NCBI GenBank assembly: GCA_034440575.1
Contig: JAOTOL010001392.1
Span: forward strand, 62,001 to 126,000
Origin: Imbricaverruca yamaguchii
Lineage: Eukaryota > Arthropoda > Thecostraca > Neoverrucidae
Direction of reading: 5' to 3'
DNA: 64,000 nucleotides
How positions within the stretch are numbered: position 1 is the stretch's first letter; the number at the start of each line of letters is the position of its first letter. Both the position numbers and the translations under genes were made by a program. The notes beneath the pieces were generated by a model. It ran no database searches, was not told where the DNA came from, and saw only the letters and a list, made by a program, of their open reading frames with translations. Of this stretch, positions 22,575 through 36,949 are shown in pieces.

Positions 22575-23079
22575 CTGCCGGAAGTCGGCAGTGGTGACGG
22601 CGACACGGGCACGGCAGTCGTGGTGACGGCGACACGGGCACGGCCAAGGACTTTATGGAGGCCGTCCACCGAACCAAATTTAACGAGGCAGAACATCATT
22701 GCCACCGTGCACGTGGGATAGTAACGTATAGTAGGAGTCCGTCATGATTTCTTTGGCAAATTTGAGGAACTACTACTGAACAGCGGCTTGAATACCGTTA
22801 GGTTGAAAACTAACTTTCCGAATACTAAACGTGTTATTTCTGGTTTGTTCCCGCTCGAATGCGACATGCAGCGGCATTGTCACAACACATCCACGGAAAG
22901 GCTACAAGTATCTCGCCGTGGCAGGCCGGCACACTTCTGATCGGGTCCGAACTTCGAACACTGCTCGCTTAGCACTGGCAACGCCGTCGTCTCTTGTTCA
23001 CTTGTGTACTCACTTGTCGGCAGCAGGTCGCAGCCTGGTGATGTGCGGATGCAGGTGCGCAGCATCGCCGCTCCCGTCC

Positions 23080-23235
23080 CACTCGCCCAGCACACATTCC
23101 ACTCGCCCAGCACACATTCCACTCGCCCAAAACATGTCCCACTCGCCCAGCACACGCCCACTCACCCAGCACACGTCCCACTCGCCCAGCACACATCCTA
23201 TTCGCCCAGCAAACGTCCCACTCGCCCAGCCTCCC
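23080..23235. repeat. 20-bp CACTCGCCCAGCACACRTYC repeat, about 8 copies
   Basis: Imperfect tandem copies lie within the 856-bp intron between exons B and C. Confidence 0.85.
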
Positions 23236-23413
23236 ACTGCACTGCACACCGGAGCACCACCTACCTCGCCGTCTAGTGGGTGGTTCACGACGCACTGCAC
23301 TGCACACCGGAGCACCACCTACCTCGCCGTCTAGTGGGTGGTTCACGACGCACTGCACTGCACACCGGAGCACCACCTACCTCGCCGTCTAGTGGGTGGT
23401 TCACGACGCACTG
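23230..23413. repeat. 58-bp tandem repeat with copies of the exon B splice donor
   Basis: Three near-identical units (shared motif CTACCTCGCC at 23261, 23319 and 23377) sit directly downstream of exon B. On the minus strand each contains GGCGAG|GTAGGTGGT, similar to the true junction GACGAG|GTGGGTGAT at 23431/23430. The array was probably seeded by the exon-intron junction. Confidence 0.8.
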
Positions 23414-23430
23414 CAAGCACAATCACCCAC

Positions 23431-24644
23431 CTCGTCGTCGAAATGCTCCGGATGGACGACGTCGCGGCAGCAGCGCGAGCAGCGCTTGCCGCCGCGACGC
23501 AGCCAGTGCCGCTTGGCGGCCACGTGGCGGCGCAGGTCGGCCAGCCGGTTGCACGAGAACCGGCACGGGAAGCAGTGGAACGGCGCGAACGGCGCCGCCG
23601 TCGCCATGCCGCGCAGTGTAAGATCGCGCAGACGTGCGTCGACGTCGCCGCCGACGGAACAGCGGTCGCCGCCGGCCGCGTCGCCACCGACGGTACAGCG
23701 GTCACCGTCGGGTGCGCCGGTGGGGGTGTCGCCGTTCCGACGATGCTCGGCCGACGGGGCCGTCTCGCCGCCGTCCGCAGCGTCACCCGACGCCGTGTCT
23801 GGTTGCTGACGAGGCTGCGCGACCTCGATGTCGCCGCCGGTAGGGACCGAGACGCCAACGGCGCGCGCGCGCCGCAGATAGGCGGCCACGTGTGCGGCCG
23901 AGAAGATGTGCGCCGCCATGCCACCGCCCTCTAGCGGACCACAGAGCGGACACTCGACCACCTCCACAACCTCGTCCGCCCCGTCCACCTCAATCGGCAC
24001 CAACGCGTCGATCACCGGCGAGACCACGCCGCCCGGCCTGGACTGTACCTGCACCTCCGCGTTGGTCACCCGACTCGAGCCGACCTCGACAACCGCAAGC
24101 TCGTCGAACGGACTGCCGGCTTCGCAGCTGACGTCGGCGGCCGCACGGGACTCGGCTGGCGCGGCCGGCGCCGGCGGCTGGCCCAGCTCGAAGCCGGCCT
24201 TGCGCTTATCCAGCCGGCGAGCTGCGCGGCTGGTGGCCGGCGTCAGCGCCGACCGGTGCGCCAGGTCCACGTGCTCGTTGTAGCCGGAGCGCGACCTGAA
24301 GTCGAGGCGGCACACGGCGCAGTGGCGCGTCTGCGGCGCGGCGGCCTTCGGGCTGCAGCCGGCGCGGGGAGCCGCGTCGCCGGTGGGCGGGGCGGCGGCG
24401 GTGGGCCGGGAGCCACACGGAGCCATGTTACGGCTGGACGGAGACAACTGGACGGGTGGGGGAGTCGCATAAGGCGTAATGTCGGCAGTGGCGGGAGCGG
24501 TGACGCTGGTCACGGCGCCGCTGGCGACAGCAGAGACAGTATTGGAGTCTTTGGCACAGTTCGACCGGCGATGCTCTACATATGCCTTCAGACCGGTGAT
24601 TTTCTCAGAGCAGACCAAGCACAGGTGCAGGTCTGTATCCTCAT
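23431..24644 (-). CDS. C2H2 zinc-finger gene, exon B (largest exon)
   Basis: This 1214-bp exon starts after the acceptor TTCTTCCTCAG and ends at GACGAG|GTGGGT. Near its start is a C2HC finger (CLVCSEKITGLKAYVEHRRS, then NC). Then come a long Ala/Pro/Ser-rich low-complexity region, the finger CAVC...HVDLAH, an acidic linker, CPLC...HIFSAAH, a second disordered linker rich in Gly/Asp, and CFPC...HVAAKRH. The last two have HX5H spacing, as in U1-like/matrin-type fingers that often bind RNA or dsRNA. KRCSRC starts a further unit finished in exon C. The entry phase leaves two bases of a codon that an upstream exon must complete. Widely spaced fingers with long linkers set it apart from KRAB- or ZAD-type tandem-finger proteins. 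Orthologue not recognised. Confidence 0.87.
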
Positions 24645-25204
24645 CTGAGGAAGAACGTGGTGCCAGCTCAGTTCGGCTGACCTTTCAAGGGATTCGCTGT
24701 TTATTGGGTGGCTCACGACGCGTTCTGTGCACCATCACGACTAATGGCGCCGCCCACACTGTTTCATCGGTGGGCTGCGGGATCGGGAAATGTCCCAGTG
24801 GTACGAGTGTTGTTGAACCCGTGACCTTGGTACCCAGAGCTCAACACCTTACCCACCTCCACACTCCACACCTCAACCTCCTTCGAAAACTCAACACTCC
24901 CATCGGATAATTGTATGAACCTCACTAGGGAAGAAGCAGACTTTGTTCGAGTGTGGCTAATTTGAACTAAACGCCTGGGATCTTACCAAAGGCCCCTTGG
25001 ACGGTGAATCTCATGGTTGGACCAAAGGCTTACCTAACCGGGATACAAAATTAGGTCGCATGTGCTGGCCCCCATTTCACAATCACCACAAAGCAATACA
25101 GTAAGTACGTTAAACGTTGCCCTCTTGTAGCAGCCAAAAAGAAAATATTTGAAGATGGTTTTATTGTAGTAAATATAGACACCCAATAACCCTGTTTAGA
25201 CTCC
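24645..25204. other. Intron sequence, no gene recognised
   Basis: Begins the long intron upstream of exon B. Nothing recognised. Confidence 0.5.
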
Positions 25205-25570
25205 TCATGCTTTCCTGTTTTACGGGGAGACATTTCGATGCAATGACAACCAGGGCGGATAAAGGGCATGACACTGAGGACATGTGCCATCCACATGAGA
25301 AGTGACATCCCTCCAGCCGGGAAAAGGCGCCCCTTTGAAAAGGTTACAGTACACCCGCTCGAATTGAATTTTTCAGCCATATATGCCCATATGAAAAAAG
25401 GCACCGCTTGGAAAGAAAGGCGCCCTTTGGGGAAGGACAGGCCTTCGAATCTTTCAGTCAGATGCGCCCCTCCAGGTGTTTTCATAGTGGCGCCGCTCCA
25501 AAGAAATGGCGCTCCTCCAGACAAGGGCCCACCATCACAATTCCTGGATCCACCCCTGAATACAACATTG
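25205..25570. repeat. Interspersed repeat, copy 1
   Basis: It shares a scattered but collinear pattern with 30430-30870: GGAAAAGGCGCC-type blocks, GAATTTTTCA, then GGCGCTCCTCCAGACAAGGG and CCATCACAATTCCTGGATCC. It is an old dispersed repeat of unknown class, and no coding part is seen. Confidence 0.5.
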
Positions 25571-25879
25571 CTGTCTCGCGGTATGGCCTCCGGCTGGTTA
25601 TAAAATAGTGCGAATCCAAGTGTGGCTTCTTTTGCAAACTGCACAACTTCCGTTGAACCATTGTGGAAAGCTTGTACCCAACATCAATGTGGCAGTATAT
25701 ATTTGAAACCAGCGATGAGAGCGCTGTCTGAGCAGGTTATGACGGAATTCTTGTGGCAGCTCCTAGTCATATAGAATACGAGTGCCTGCTATCACAACGG
25801 CTGGAAACAAAAAGACATTTGATCCTCCTATTCTCATTATTCTCGATCATTGTACACACACTGGACCTTCGACGCCTTC

Positions 25880-27200
25880 GAAATAGCTACGATATTTCAA
25901 CATTCTGATAACGTACGGCAAGCCATGTCGAATGACACCCACATAATGCAAATTGAAGCCGTGCCGACAAAATGCGAGGACTTTGCAGAACTAAAACAAA
26001 CCATTGACATTGAATCTTGACCTGACATGTCCCGGGTTAAAATGTTACTCGTGGGTTGTCCACGGGCCATCTCTTGACACCAAACATGGCAGCTTTGTGA
26101 GAAAACGAAGAAGCGCGGGGCGACCGATGAAATAAGTTCGACCTTTAACTTTGCAAATTAATGTGATTTTTGAACGGTTTGCTTAGGGTGCCTCACGACA
26201 CGTTGAATGACACCCACGCCATGGAAATTGAAGACATGGCGACGAGGCACGATGACTTCGAGCAATTTCAGCTAAACTCCGATCTTGTGATTTGACATTG
26301 ACGTGTTCAGGCTTGAAATGCTACACGAGGTTCACCACGGGCTATCGCTTGATACCAGATGTGGTTAGATTAGGGCAAAGAAAAATGCGAGGCAACCGAA
26401 AAAATCGTTTCACCTTTGGCCTCTGAAATTAGTTCGATTTCGTAACGTAATAATACGGCACAAGACACGTAGAATGACACCTACTTGGTACAAATTGAAC
26501 CATAGAGACGAGTCGCTTCGAGGAATTTCGAGAATCAAACTACCCTTTGGCCTTGAGGTTTGCCTTGACATATCCTGGTTTCAAAATGTTACTCGGATGT
26601 TCACCATGGGCTATCGCTTGATAGTGGGTCTGTGCAGACTTTGGCGACCCCCCCCAAAAAAAAATGCGAGGCGATCGAAGAATTCAGCTTGAATTTTAAT
26701 CCGTCCAGAATCTTGCGAATTCCCACCATTCTGGCACCGTACAACAAGCGACGTCAAATTGAGGCCATAGCGATGAAATATAAGGTCAACTAAAAACGCG
26801 ATCAAATCTTTGATCTTGACATGTCCCGGCTTGAAATGCTACTCGAGTGTTCACCGCTAGCTATTGCTTGATATCAGACTTGGATAGTTTTGAGCGAAAA
26901 GAACATTGAGGCGACCTAAGGACCAGTTCGACCTTTGCCCCTAAACAACAATGCGATTGCTTAGCTTTCTGATACCGCATAACAAGTCATATTGAATGTC
27001 GCCCATTTGGTGGAAATTCAAGCGATAGCAACCGAACGGGCACATTTGGTCGATGCTGCTTTAACATCGCCATCTAATAAATAAAGCTACCTCTGACCTT
27101 GAAGTTTAACCTTGGTATGTATTGGTTTGAAATGTTACACGATGGTTCATCACGGATTATCGCCTGCGGCCATATTTTGGCAAGTTTGGGTGAAAACTAT
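25880..27200. repeat. Diverged tandem satellite, unit about 270 bp, 5 copies
   Basis: A conserved core (TTGACATGTCCCGG, TTGAAATGCTACTCG, GTTCACCACGGGCTATCGCT, TTGAT) recurs near 26071, 26348, 26613, 26865 and 27160, and each is followed by a GCGAGGCGACCGAAG-like block and GAATGACACCCA. Spacing is 252-295 bp. Copies differ strongly, so the array is old. Confidence 0.75.
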
Positions 27201-27769
27201 AAAAAAGGGAGGCGACCGAAGGAACCGTTTGCGTTGGGCCTGGACCATTCAAGTTATAATGTGAGACCTATATGTATAGTTGTTTCCAGCGTGTTCAGTG
27301 GAAGCAGAAGCACTTGTGGTAATTTATTCGAACGATCATTGACATTCAGCCTGTCGCTGAATGTCAATGTCATTACAAATACGCCTCTGGCGAACTCGTC
27401 GCTGAATACGAATGCGAATACGACGCTAACTTGACGTACGTGCTTAGGGCTGTACCTGACTCCCCTCCATGGTCTTGAATATATCCAAGGTCACCCAGTC
27501 ACGTTTCCTCAACATACATCAATATATGCACAGGGGAATGCAATCTACGACGTATAAAGCCTTGCGATAATGCAAACTTGTTGCCTCGCAAAGCGCAATT
27601 TTTTACCCAAGCGAGAACACAAGGTGGTCAAGGTTCATGTCATTCAAGAATGGCCCAGAAGCCCACATTTCTAACGTTTACTGATTTAAAATTCGGAGAT
27701 TTTGTGGCGACAGATAGCCCGTGAAGCTCATTGATTGACTAGATCGGCTTCTAGTATTTTCGGTGTGAT

Positions 27770-29454
<1,685 letters not shown>

Positions 29455-29480
29455 CCAATAATCGGCTTCCAAAGTATTCA

Positions 29481-29489
<9 letters not shown>

Positions 29490-29559
<70 letters not shown>
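29490..29559. repeat. (AT)n microsatellite
   Basis: About 70 bp of pure TA repeat beyond the right end of the Penelope-like element. Confidence 0.97.
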
Positions 29560-29561
<2 letters not shown>

Positions 29562-30429
29562 ACTTTATAAATGACTACGCATAATTTTGCGACGATCATA
29601 CCCAGATAACAGAGGCTTGAGGGGGACACGAATGAAATTGGAGGGGTCAAATCGTCACTTTTTAGAAATTGGGGACATGTCCCTCACCCCCTCCCAGTGG
29701 TTACACCCATGTAGACACACTACATACAGAAGTTTTGCGGCATCCTATTTTGGATATTTATTTCGGCATCCTGGCTGGACAGATAGTCAACGCTGCACAC
29801 TCGCTTGCTCTCAGTTTCCTCGCCGGAGCAAGTTCCGCACGTGGCGAGGGTATCCAGACGTCTCGGGCCTGGTAAGCTACTCCAGTAAACTCGGCCTGTT
29901 AAACTACTCCAGTTACACAGGTCAAGGCCGTGCCCTCGGGGCGTGCCACCGGACTGAAGCACCTGCCGGAACCTGCCGGAAGATGGGTCATCGCGGCGAA
30001 TCCGTTGCCGCCAGCGATGGTTGGCCAGCGTCAATCCCGTTGAGCGGCGAACGCTCCCCATTGACTGCCAGCCATCTCCTCGGCGGGAGCCGGCCTAGGG
30101 TAACACCTGTCCGGTGCCCGACTTAAGCCAAGGACCTCCCACAATCGAGACACTTTCTGTGCCACTGACGTGGTGGGCGTGGCAGATTATGTACGAAGGT
30201 TACGGGAAGTGGTGACTAGCAGTCACTCGGGGAGAGTGGGAGGGCAGAGCTGGAAGCCAGCCACCTCACCTCAGCAACCAAACATTCACTACAATAAAAT
30301 GTAATCACACCCATTTCTTAGTCTTGTTAAATTGCCATGCAATGCCATAGGGGTAACGGCGAAATTCGCAGATTTGGAGGAACAGCCGCCCTATCACCTA
30401 ATCCGCCGCCTCTGTCAAACATTTAGGTC
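29560..30429. other. Non-coding, no gene recognised
   Basis: Open frames up to 179 codons occur but show no domain or splice support. Confidence 0.45.
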
Positions 30430-30870
30430 GTAGCGGGGCGCCTGTGGTGAGGCAGGCTTAGCCCCTTCGGCCTTCTGAATCTGTCACTGTTAGCAGTAAA
30501 GGCATGAGGGAACAGCTGGACGGTCAAGCAGAGGGCGAAATGGATAATTCCCTCCTGCCCGCCCCATATTGGCGGATCCAAGGTGATGGGGAGGGGAACT
30601 GAAGCATACTTACTTCCAGTTGGAGATATAGCGCCCATCCTATTGGAAAAAGGCGCCTCTCGAAGACGCTCGAATGTCCCGTCTCGGCCCTCTTCCACTC
30701 AACGAATTTTTCATTTCAGGGCTGGGTAAAAAAAACGTCCCTACAAGTGCCCCCAGCCCGAATCCTTCGTCTAAACAAACAAAAAGTCCTCAAAATCAGT
30801 GGTGCCCCCTAGGAAAAATGGCGCTTCCTCAGACAAGCGCTCCCATCAAAATTCCTGTAAACGCCTCTGC
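30430..30870. repeat. Interspersed repeat, copy 2
   Basis: Collinear with 25205-25570: AAAAAGGCGCCTC, GAATTTTTCATTTCAGGG, ATGGCGCTTCCTCAGACAAG and CCATCAAAATTCCTG. Class unknown. Confidence 0.5.
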
Positions 30871-33800
30871 CATCTCCACGGTACACATTGGTGGGGGATT
30901 GCATGTATTTACATGTGTATTTTTCATTGATAACAACAGTCCCCGAAAACTTCCAGATATGCTTTCCCATAGGGTCCAATTTTAAAATTAAGAGATGCTC
31001 GGCAGGTATCAGTGGTGCATACGCACCCGTAAAATGATACAATTATACACCCGTGATTCATGACGGTATACACTAGTGCTCAGTGGCTCAGGTACACCAT
31101 CACAAGACACAACGAAAATAATGTTGCTTACCACCTGACACCTATCAACAAATCCGACACATGAGTGCCATCTAGCGGTCCAAATCAAAACAGAGCTTTG
31201 CCCGCCTCGGGAACAGCGCCACTGCCTTCAGCAAATATGTCACGAAAAGAACACGTTCAACGTTCGCAGTTGGTCGCACTGCAATGCATGCTATTGACAT
31301 AATACCTGCGTTCTTATTTTACCGTATATTAATCATATATTGAGCTCATCCCCGATAAAAACAGCCAAGTGAGTGACCACAGCAAAACTACGGCTAAGGT
31401 GGACGCCATCTTTGCGTGACAAGACAAAAGTCCTGTTTCTCGCCATACACTCCGGTGGACACGGCTAAAAATGTATAACAAACATTCACATATCAATCAC
31501 ACATTGATAACTTACCCATTTTCGCTGGCGAGACTCCAAAAACAGCAGAAACCCGTAAATAATCACGATCAACTTCTACCGTACCACTAGCGTCGCGTTC
31601 ACACTGGCTCCGCCCTTGGCTCCTCCCTCTGGTGACGTAACGGCGCTAGAGTGCAATCCATGGAAGGCGTCTGTGTTTTCACTGAACGTCAGAGTTGGAC
31701 CGGCGTTGGCGGGGAGGTGCACGCGCGGTGCTCGCGGTGTACGACGCACCGAATCCTGGCTGAAAAGTGATCTCCTGGTTCGATTCTGGCACGTATCTAG
31801 GTGTTGGTGGACTGTTGTGCCGTGCGGGAGTGGTTGGCGGTTTTGGACGGGACTGAAATGATGCAGGGTTAGACTGCGAGACTCTCGCTGAGACGACCGA
31901 CAGGTGTCCCTCGCTGACGAAAATGCCTCGCAGGAAACAGGACTGCCCCAAACGGATGCAATGTGAGTACCGGGCCGGTGCTTATTTCCGGTGATCTTGG
32001 GAAGGTGCCTGAGGTTGCCGTGCAGATATCTTGTGGCATCTCCACGTATCGTATAGCACAGTCACCTGGTGTGACACTGCAGTAGGCTTACTGCTATACT
32101 CAAGTGCAGTCCATAAATGCAGGAACAGGGGTGCAGGGGGCTATGCCCTACTTCTCATCAAAGTTTAACATTAATGCTATGGCGATGCATGGTAAGAATT
32201 AACTTCAAGACGGTTTTCCCCTCCCCTCCCCCACCCACACAACACTTTGAGACGTTCCTACCTACGCCTCTGGCGAAATCGAAAGTGAAGTCGACCGCCG
32301 AGGCGAAATTTATCGTTAGCTCAACTGCGAGTTCTCGCGTAAATACGACTGGTGGAAATTATAAACATTAAAATGTGCGTTTGTCGGTTTGACACGATTG
32401 CAATCCGTGACACAGCATGCACTTCCCAGAAATAGTACGCATGTAAACCGTATGATATGCGATTTGCATGTAAATGGATGATTTCGCCATTGGGAAATAG
32501 CACCTTGCGTGAGTAGGTATGCTGTGGATACGGCGTCAAGGTACTGCACAAGAATTAGCTCATGGTGACAATGTGGTCGATGCGCCCGGAAGCCCTAATA
32601 TCTAACGAACTCATGGTGACCACTGGCCGTGTGGAAAGAAAGACGAAAAATATCGTCTGCTACAACCGTACTCATTACGGAAATGTATACTAGATGACGT
32701 CCCGAAGACCATGAGCGTAAGAGCGGGCAAAAAAATCGGAGTGCGAAGAGCCGATTTCAGGCAAATTCTCTCCAATTAACGCCATTAGAGCTAATGATCT
32801 GAGAACATTGAGGAACCATGTCTCCCTCCTCTAGTCATCCCAGAGGACCCCTCAAATGTCTCGGAGGACTCCTCAAATGTCTCGGAGGACTCCTCAAAGG
32901 TGGACATCCGCGTCCGGCTATCGTCATTCTGAGTCGGAATTGTGGCTGAGGATTGAATAGACCTGCCTGGTCAGTTTCCCTCGCTGTGGCACTCTCGACT
33001 CGCCGCTCCGAGGACCAAGTGTCTACTTCATGATTGATCGGTTGACTCGCTGCACACAACTCCATCAACCTCGCATCACATCACATCACAATCACACATC
33101 AGTACCACCATCTGTCAATTTTCGCGCGGAACCGTACGGAGCATTGGCTCCATCACAAACTTTGGAGAAAGACGTGATCGTTGTTCCGCTCATTCTTTTC
33201 ATGCAACGTCCATACAGCGTAATGATCGCTGCGCTTCATACAGCGTCCATACAGCGTAATGGTCGCTGCGCTTCATACAGCGTCCATCCAGCGTAATGGG
33301 TGGTAGCATGGAGCAGCCCGTCAGCGTAATGTTGAGCGTCACGATGTCTGGGAGCCGGGAGACAGGGCCTTACCCCCGTCTGGCGCCGGCCATGGCAGTA
33401 GGATAGTTCGAAGGCTGCTGAACAGCCGGTCTAGGATGACTGGAACCACCCAAGCAGCAGGACCGAGGTTCAAAAGGTCAAAGCTGGCTACAGTGTCGCA
33501 TGTCTACAGGCAAGACGACAGCCACGATAGCTTGCTGTGTGTTGGCGAATTATCGTGAAAGCAGCCGTCTAAAGAAAAACAGTTGATGTTATTTATTCGC
33601 TCATTTAGTGAAAGTTGCGTTCTATCGTGGTCCCTGCACCGACTCAACGGTGGCGACGTCCATGCACATGGAACGGAACATTATGCCACTGCCAGAACTA
33701 ATCATGGACGCCCAAGCGGACTCAATCTGAACTTTTGGCATCGATGCCTGATTACCTAATCGGTACCTAATTTTGTCCGGAACACGTCGACGCTTGTCGC

Positions 33801-34269
33801 CGAAAAGAGCAAGTGCGTGGCGGCAAAAAGCGAAAGCTAATGGCGCTCGGGGTAAAAACGTGAAGTCATGCAGTCGCGACTTTTAAAGACATTTGGGTAT
33901 GGCGCCAATCCCGTACTCACCTTCACGTCCTACGCGTATCCCACCTGTCTGATCAACGCCAAGGTTACATTAAAAAAAACATTGTGGGTGGTAAAGTACT
34001 CGTGACCGGGTAGAATGTTGCGTGTGTGCCAGTTGCCTAGTGGTGTCTTCAGGTTGCTAGTATGGGTGGGTGGTGGCGAATATGCCCAAGCATTAATTGT
34101 TTTATCTTGCTCTTCTGTATGCAAATATGTTGCGTTTGTGACTAATATTCGAGACCTGAGTAGTACTTTATGAAATCCCCCGAGGCTCACGCCCGTACTT
34201 ACTCAAAGTTTAAGCTTTACAAAGCTTCTGAGTTATGAAAATGAGCGATGGCTGAGCAAGTTTCACACC
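30871..34269. other. Non-coding with small repeats
   Basis: No gene was recognised. Small tandems include GGAGGACTCCTCAAATGTCTC x3 (32840-32905) and a roughly 37-bp CATACAGCGTAATGRTCGCTGCGCT-type tandem (33210-33300). A 40-bp LINE tail is listed separately. Confidence 0.5.
32570..32609 (+). mobile_element. 40-bp LINE-tail insertion with 11-bp TSD
   Basis: AATGTGGTCGATGCGCCCGG then AAGCCCTAATATCTAACGAA is the family 3' end. Exact 11-bp repeats CTCATGGTGAC flank it (32559-32569 and 32610-32620). Confidence 0.87.
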
Positions 34270-34550
34270 TGTTGTACGTTATGTCTGTTGTATTTAGCTC
34301 CCTGCTATACTTCACGCCTGTTGTAACTGGTTGTCTGTTGTACTTATTGTGTTGTTCACGCCTGTTGTACTTAGTGTATGCTGCACTCAATTGCATGTTG
34401 TGCTTAGTTGTCCGTTGTACTTAGTTGCGTGTTACACTTGGTGCCTTGTACTTAGTTGCCTGTTGGACTTAGTGGATGTTGCACTAAGTTGGCTGTTCTA
34501 CTTAGTGTCTGTTGTACTGAGCTGTCTATTGTAATTAGTGTAAGCTTGTA
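34270..34550. repeat. Degenerate ~21-bp tandem (TTGTACTTAGTTGYCTG type)
   Basis: A dozen imperfect copies around GTTGTACTTAGT are recognisable by eye. Divergence is high. Confidence 0.7.
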
Positions 34551-36949
34551 ATCTTGATAGCTAAGCGTGTACATTATTGTGGGTTTCCAGATCGTCAGTA
34601 TGGGTATTAAGGTATCTAAATTAAAGAGACGTAGATAGGCAGGTACACTAAACTCCCAGACCCAGATGGTGCAGATCTCATCGGAATTGCAAACTACTGC
34701 CAACGGTACCCATCACTCGGACGGGGGGGCGGGGGCTATGACTCACGAGCCCCGTGTGGGTGCCTAATTATTTCACCTAATGACCCAGTGCTGCTAATGA
34801 TGTCGCCTTCGACCGGTTGGCCGAACTCAAATCAAGGCCCCGTTGAAGTAGGCACGTGGACAGACGAGTACCCAAATGTGTTTAACCTTTGGCGAATTGA
34901 CGGCGCGCCGCTAACGTTGTGTGGTGAGAATCCGCCCTGAGCCCACAATCATGCACCGCTCGTTCCATGTCACAGAGCTCTGCTCAGGCCAATCTCTCGT
35001 TTAGAGGTATATCAGTGGACTGCAGATCTGTAGATCCAAAAGACCCGTCTGGAGGTGGGCAGCGTTTAGTGCTAACTGGCGAATGTTGTGAAACCATTAC
35101 ACCTTTTTGCGCGGAATAACTGGAAGGCATTTCATTTTCCTCACACCGGATACTTCCTTAATAGAAGTCTTTTTGCCCCCCCCCCCCCAGACGACTTGTT
35201 AAAACATCGCCAATAAAGTAGCTTTCTCTCTGGCCTGTGGACGTCACGTTCCGTTCCCATTATGACACGTGACCGAAAAAATTGCCAGGAAGCTAATCTT
35301 GAGGTCCTGCGACCCCGCTTCAAATCCCAGATCATCGCCTGGGGCTCCCTGGGTCAGTAGGTGGCGGCGACAACGGTCAACGTCCCAGTAGCGGTCAACG
35401 TCCCAGTAGTAGTCAACATCTGCAGGTCTGGCCAGCCAGCGCGGCGACACACATGTTTACAGTTGGCTATGGTTGTTTACATAACACATGGCTTGGACAC
35501 CGTGGGAGCATGTACAGTGATTGTCGAACATGCATAGCCACACGAAGACTCTTGAGCAATCGAGCCGCTTTCCTCTAGCCCCTTCAACAACCAAGTCGCA
35601 TTTCTTTTCTCTAGCCTCTTCAAGAGGCTAGAGAAATGCGTCGATCGAGCCATGTTAACTCCTGTCAAATGACGGCTGATGCTATGACAAATGCTATTAT
35701 ACCTATGGATATTTTGAGAAGTTTTTGTGCATTTTTATGCATGTACTCTGACCGCTGCTTGAGGTGCACTGAACAACAGCAGCTTTGAAGCGTTCACCCA
35801 ACTTCAGCACAGCCTATGCTAATGCTTTGAATATTTTGAAATCAATCAGTCGTTAAGCCTAGGATTGGGAACTTCTCCTTAGAACCCACTGGCTTTCAGT
35901 GTTTCTCGTTGCTAGTGGCTTTCTCGTTCTCAGTTGTGCTCTGGTATAACGCCCATCAAAAGTTACATACAGGCGGAGAAATAAGAGGAAGGGAAGGTAG
36001 AGGGACTTTCAGATTCCTATGCTTGTTTAGTTTCTCTCCCAATAGAGAACTCCGTAATTAGTGCCCATAGTTTTCTTCCACCTTCAGGGCTACTCGGTTG
36101 CGAGAATGCCTTGGCTAGCATATACGACCTATCTAGGTCGAGACCAAGAACATCATGCACCTCTCGATAGGGCAACCTAAATGCTGTGCGCGCGCAGCTA
36201 CAATGTGCGGCCGCAGATATGATGGGCATCTTCGAAAGGATGCAACTTCATCAAGTCGATGCGCTGACATCTTGGGACCTGGGCTTAAAGGGCAGTTCAT
36301 TTGTTTTGGACTCGTGCCACCATCCTGGCCAGAACAATGAAAGATGTGACTTGGCTGGACGGGGACTGAAGAGGTAGAGGAGCCACTCCTCATTTAGCAT
36401 GCTAAAGGCAGCCCCGTAATTGTGTTTCCTGCAATAATTTTCAATTTGATGACTGGGCTAAGCTTGTAGTTTATCTTTTTCTTTGTATAGCTTCAATATT
36501 ATGTCATTGTATTCATCATCTTCTACGAAAGCATATAAGTATACCATATGATGTACTGTACAATGACATTACACTGTAATACAAGTATAGGATACTAATT
36601 AGGATCAACTAGGTAATGAAATAGCAATGTTACGTATAAGTTGTTATAAAATATTGACTTACAATATGTTGCCATGCATGCACTGTGCTCCTATATATTA
36701 ATTAGTTACCCCAGCATATGCATATTCATATGGCTGGGCCGTAGGTATGACATGCACTCGATCAACTACGTAAAGCCACATCGAGAAAGAAGTTGGCAAG
36801 CTGAAACTTCTTATGGTATCCGATGCTCATTGCTAATTTTTCACATTGTGCGATGTGCGGGCAATGTTGTCACTGTTTTAGGCCAGCAGTAGGAGCAGCA
36901 GCATCGGCAGCAGCATTGGCGAGGAAGCTGCGCTGGTATCTCCTTTAGG
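34551..36949. other. Non-coding, no gene recognised
   Basis: Contains the hairpin at 35597-35640 and a small GGTCAACGTCCCAGTAG tandem near 35375-35420. No gene is supported. Confidence 0.45.
35597..35640. repeat. Strong short hairpin
   Basis: CGCATTTC, a 4-bp insertion, then TCTCTAGCCTCTT meets AAGAGGCTAGAGAAATGCG with almost no loop. Confidence 0.8.

Noticed and set aside
23431..24644. Naming the zinc-finger gene after a vertebrate ZNF
   Set aside because: Finger spacing and linkers did not match any family I can recall with confidence.
36155..36395. Possible LINE 3' domain (CGRRYDGHLRKDA)
   Set aside because: A few Cys/His residues only; no neighbouring RT or endonuclease and no frame extending the match.
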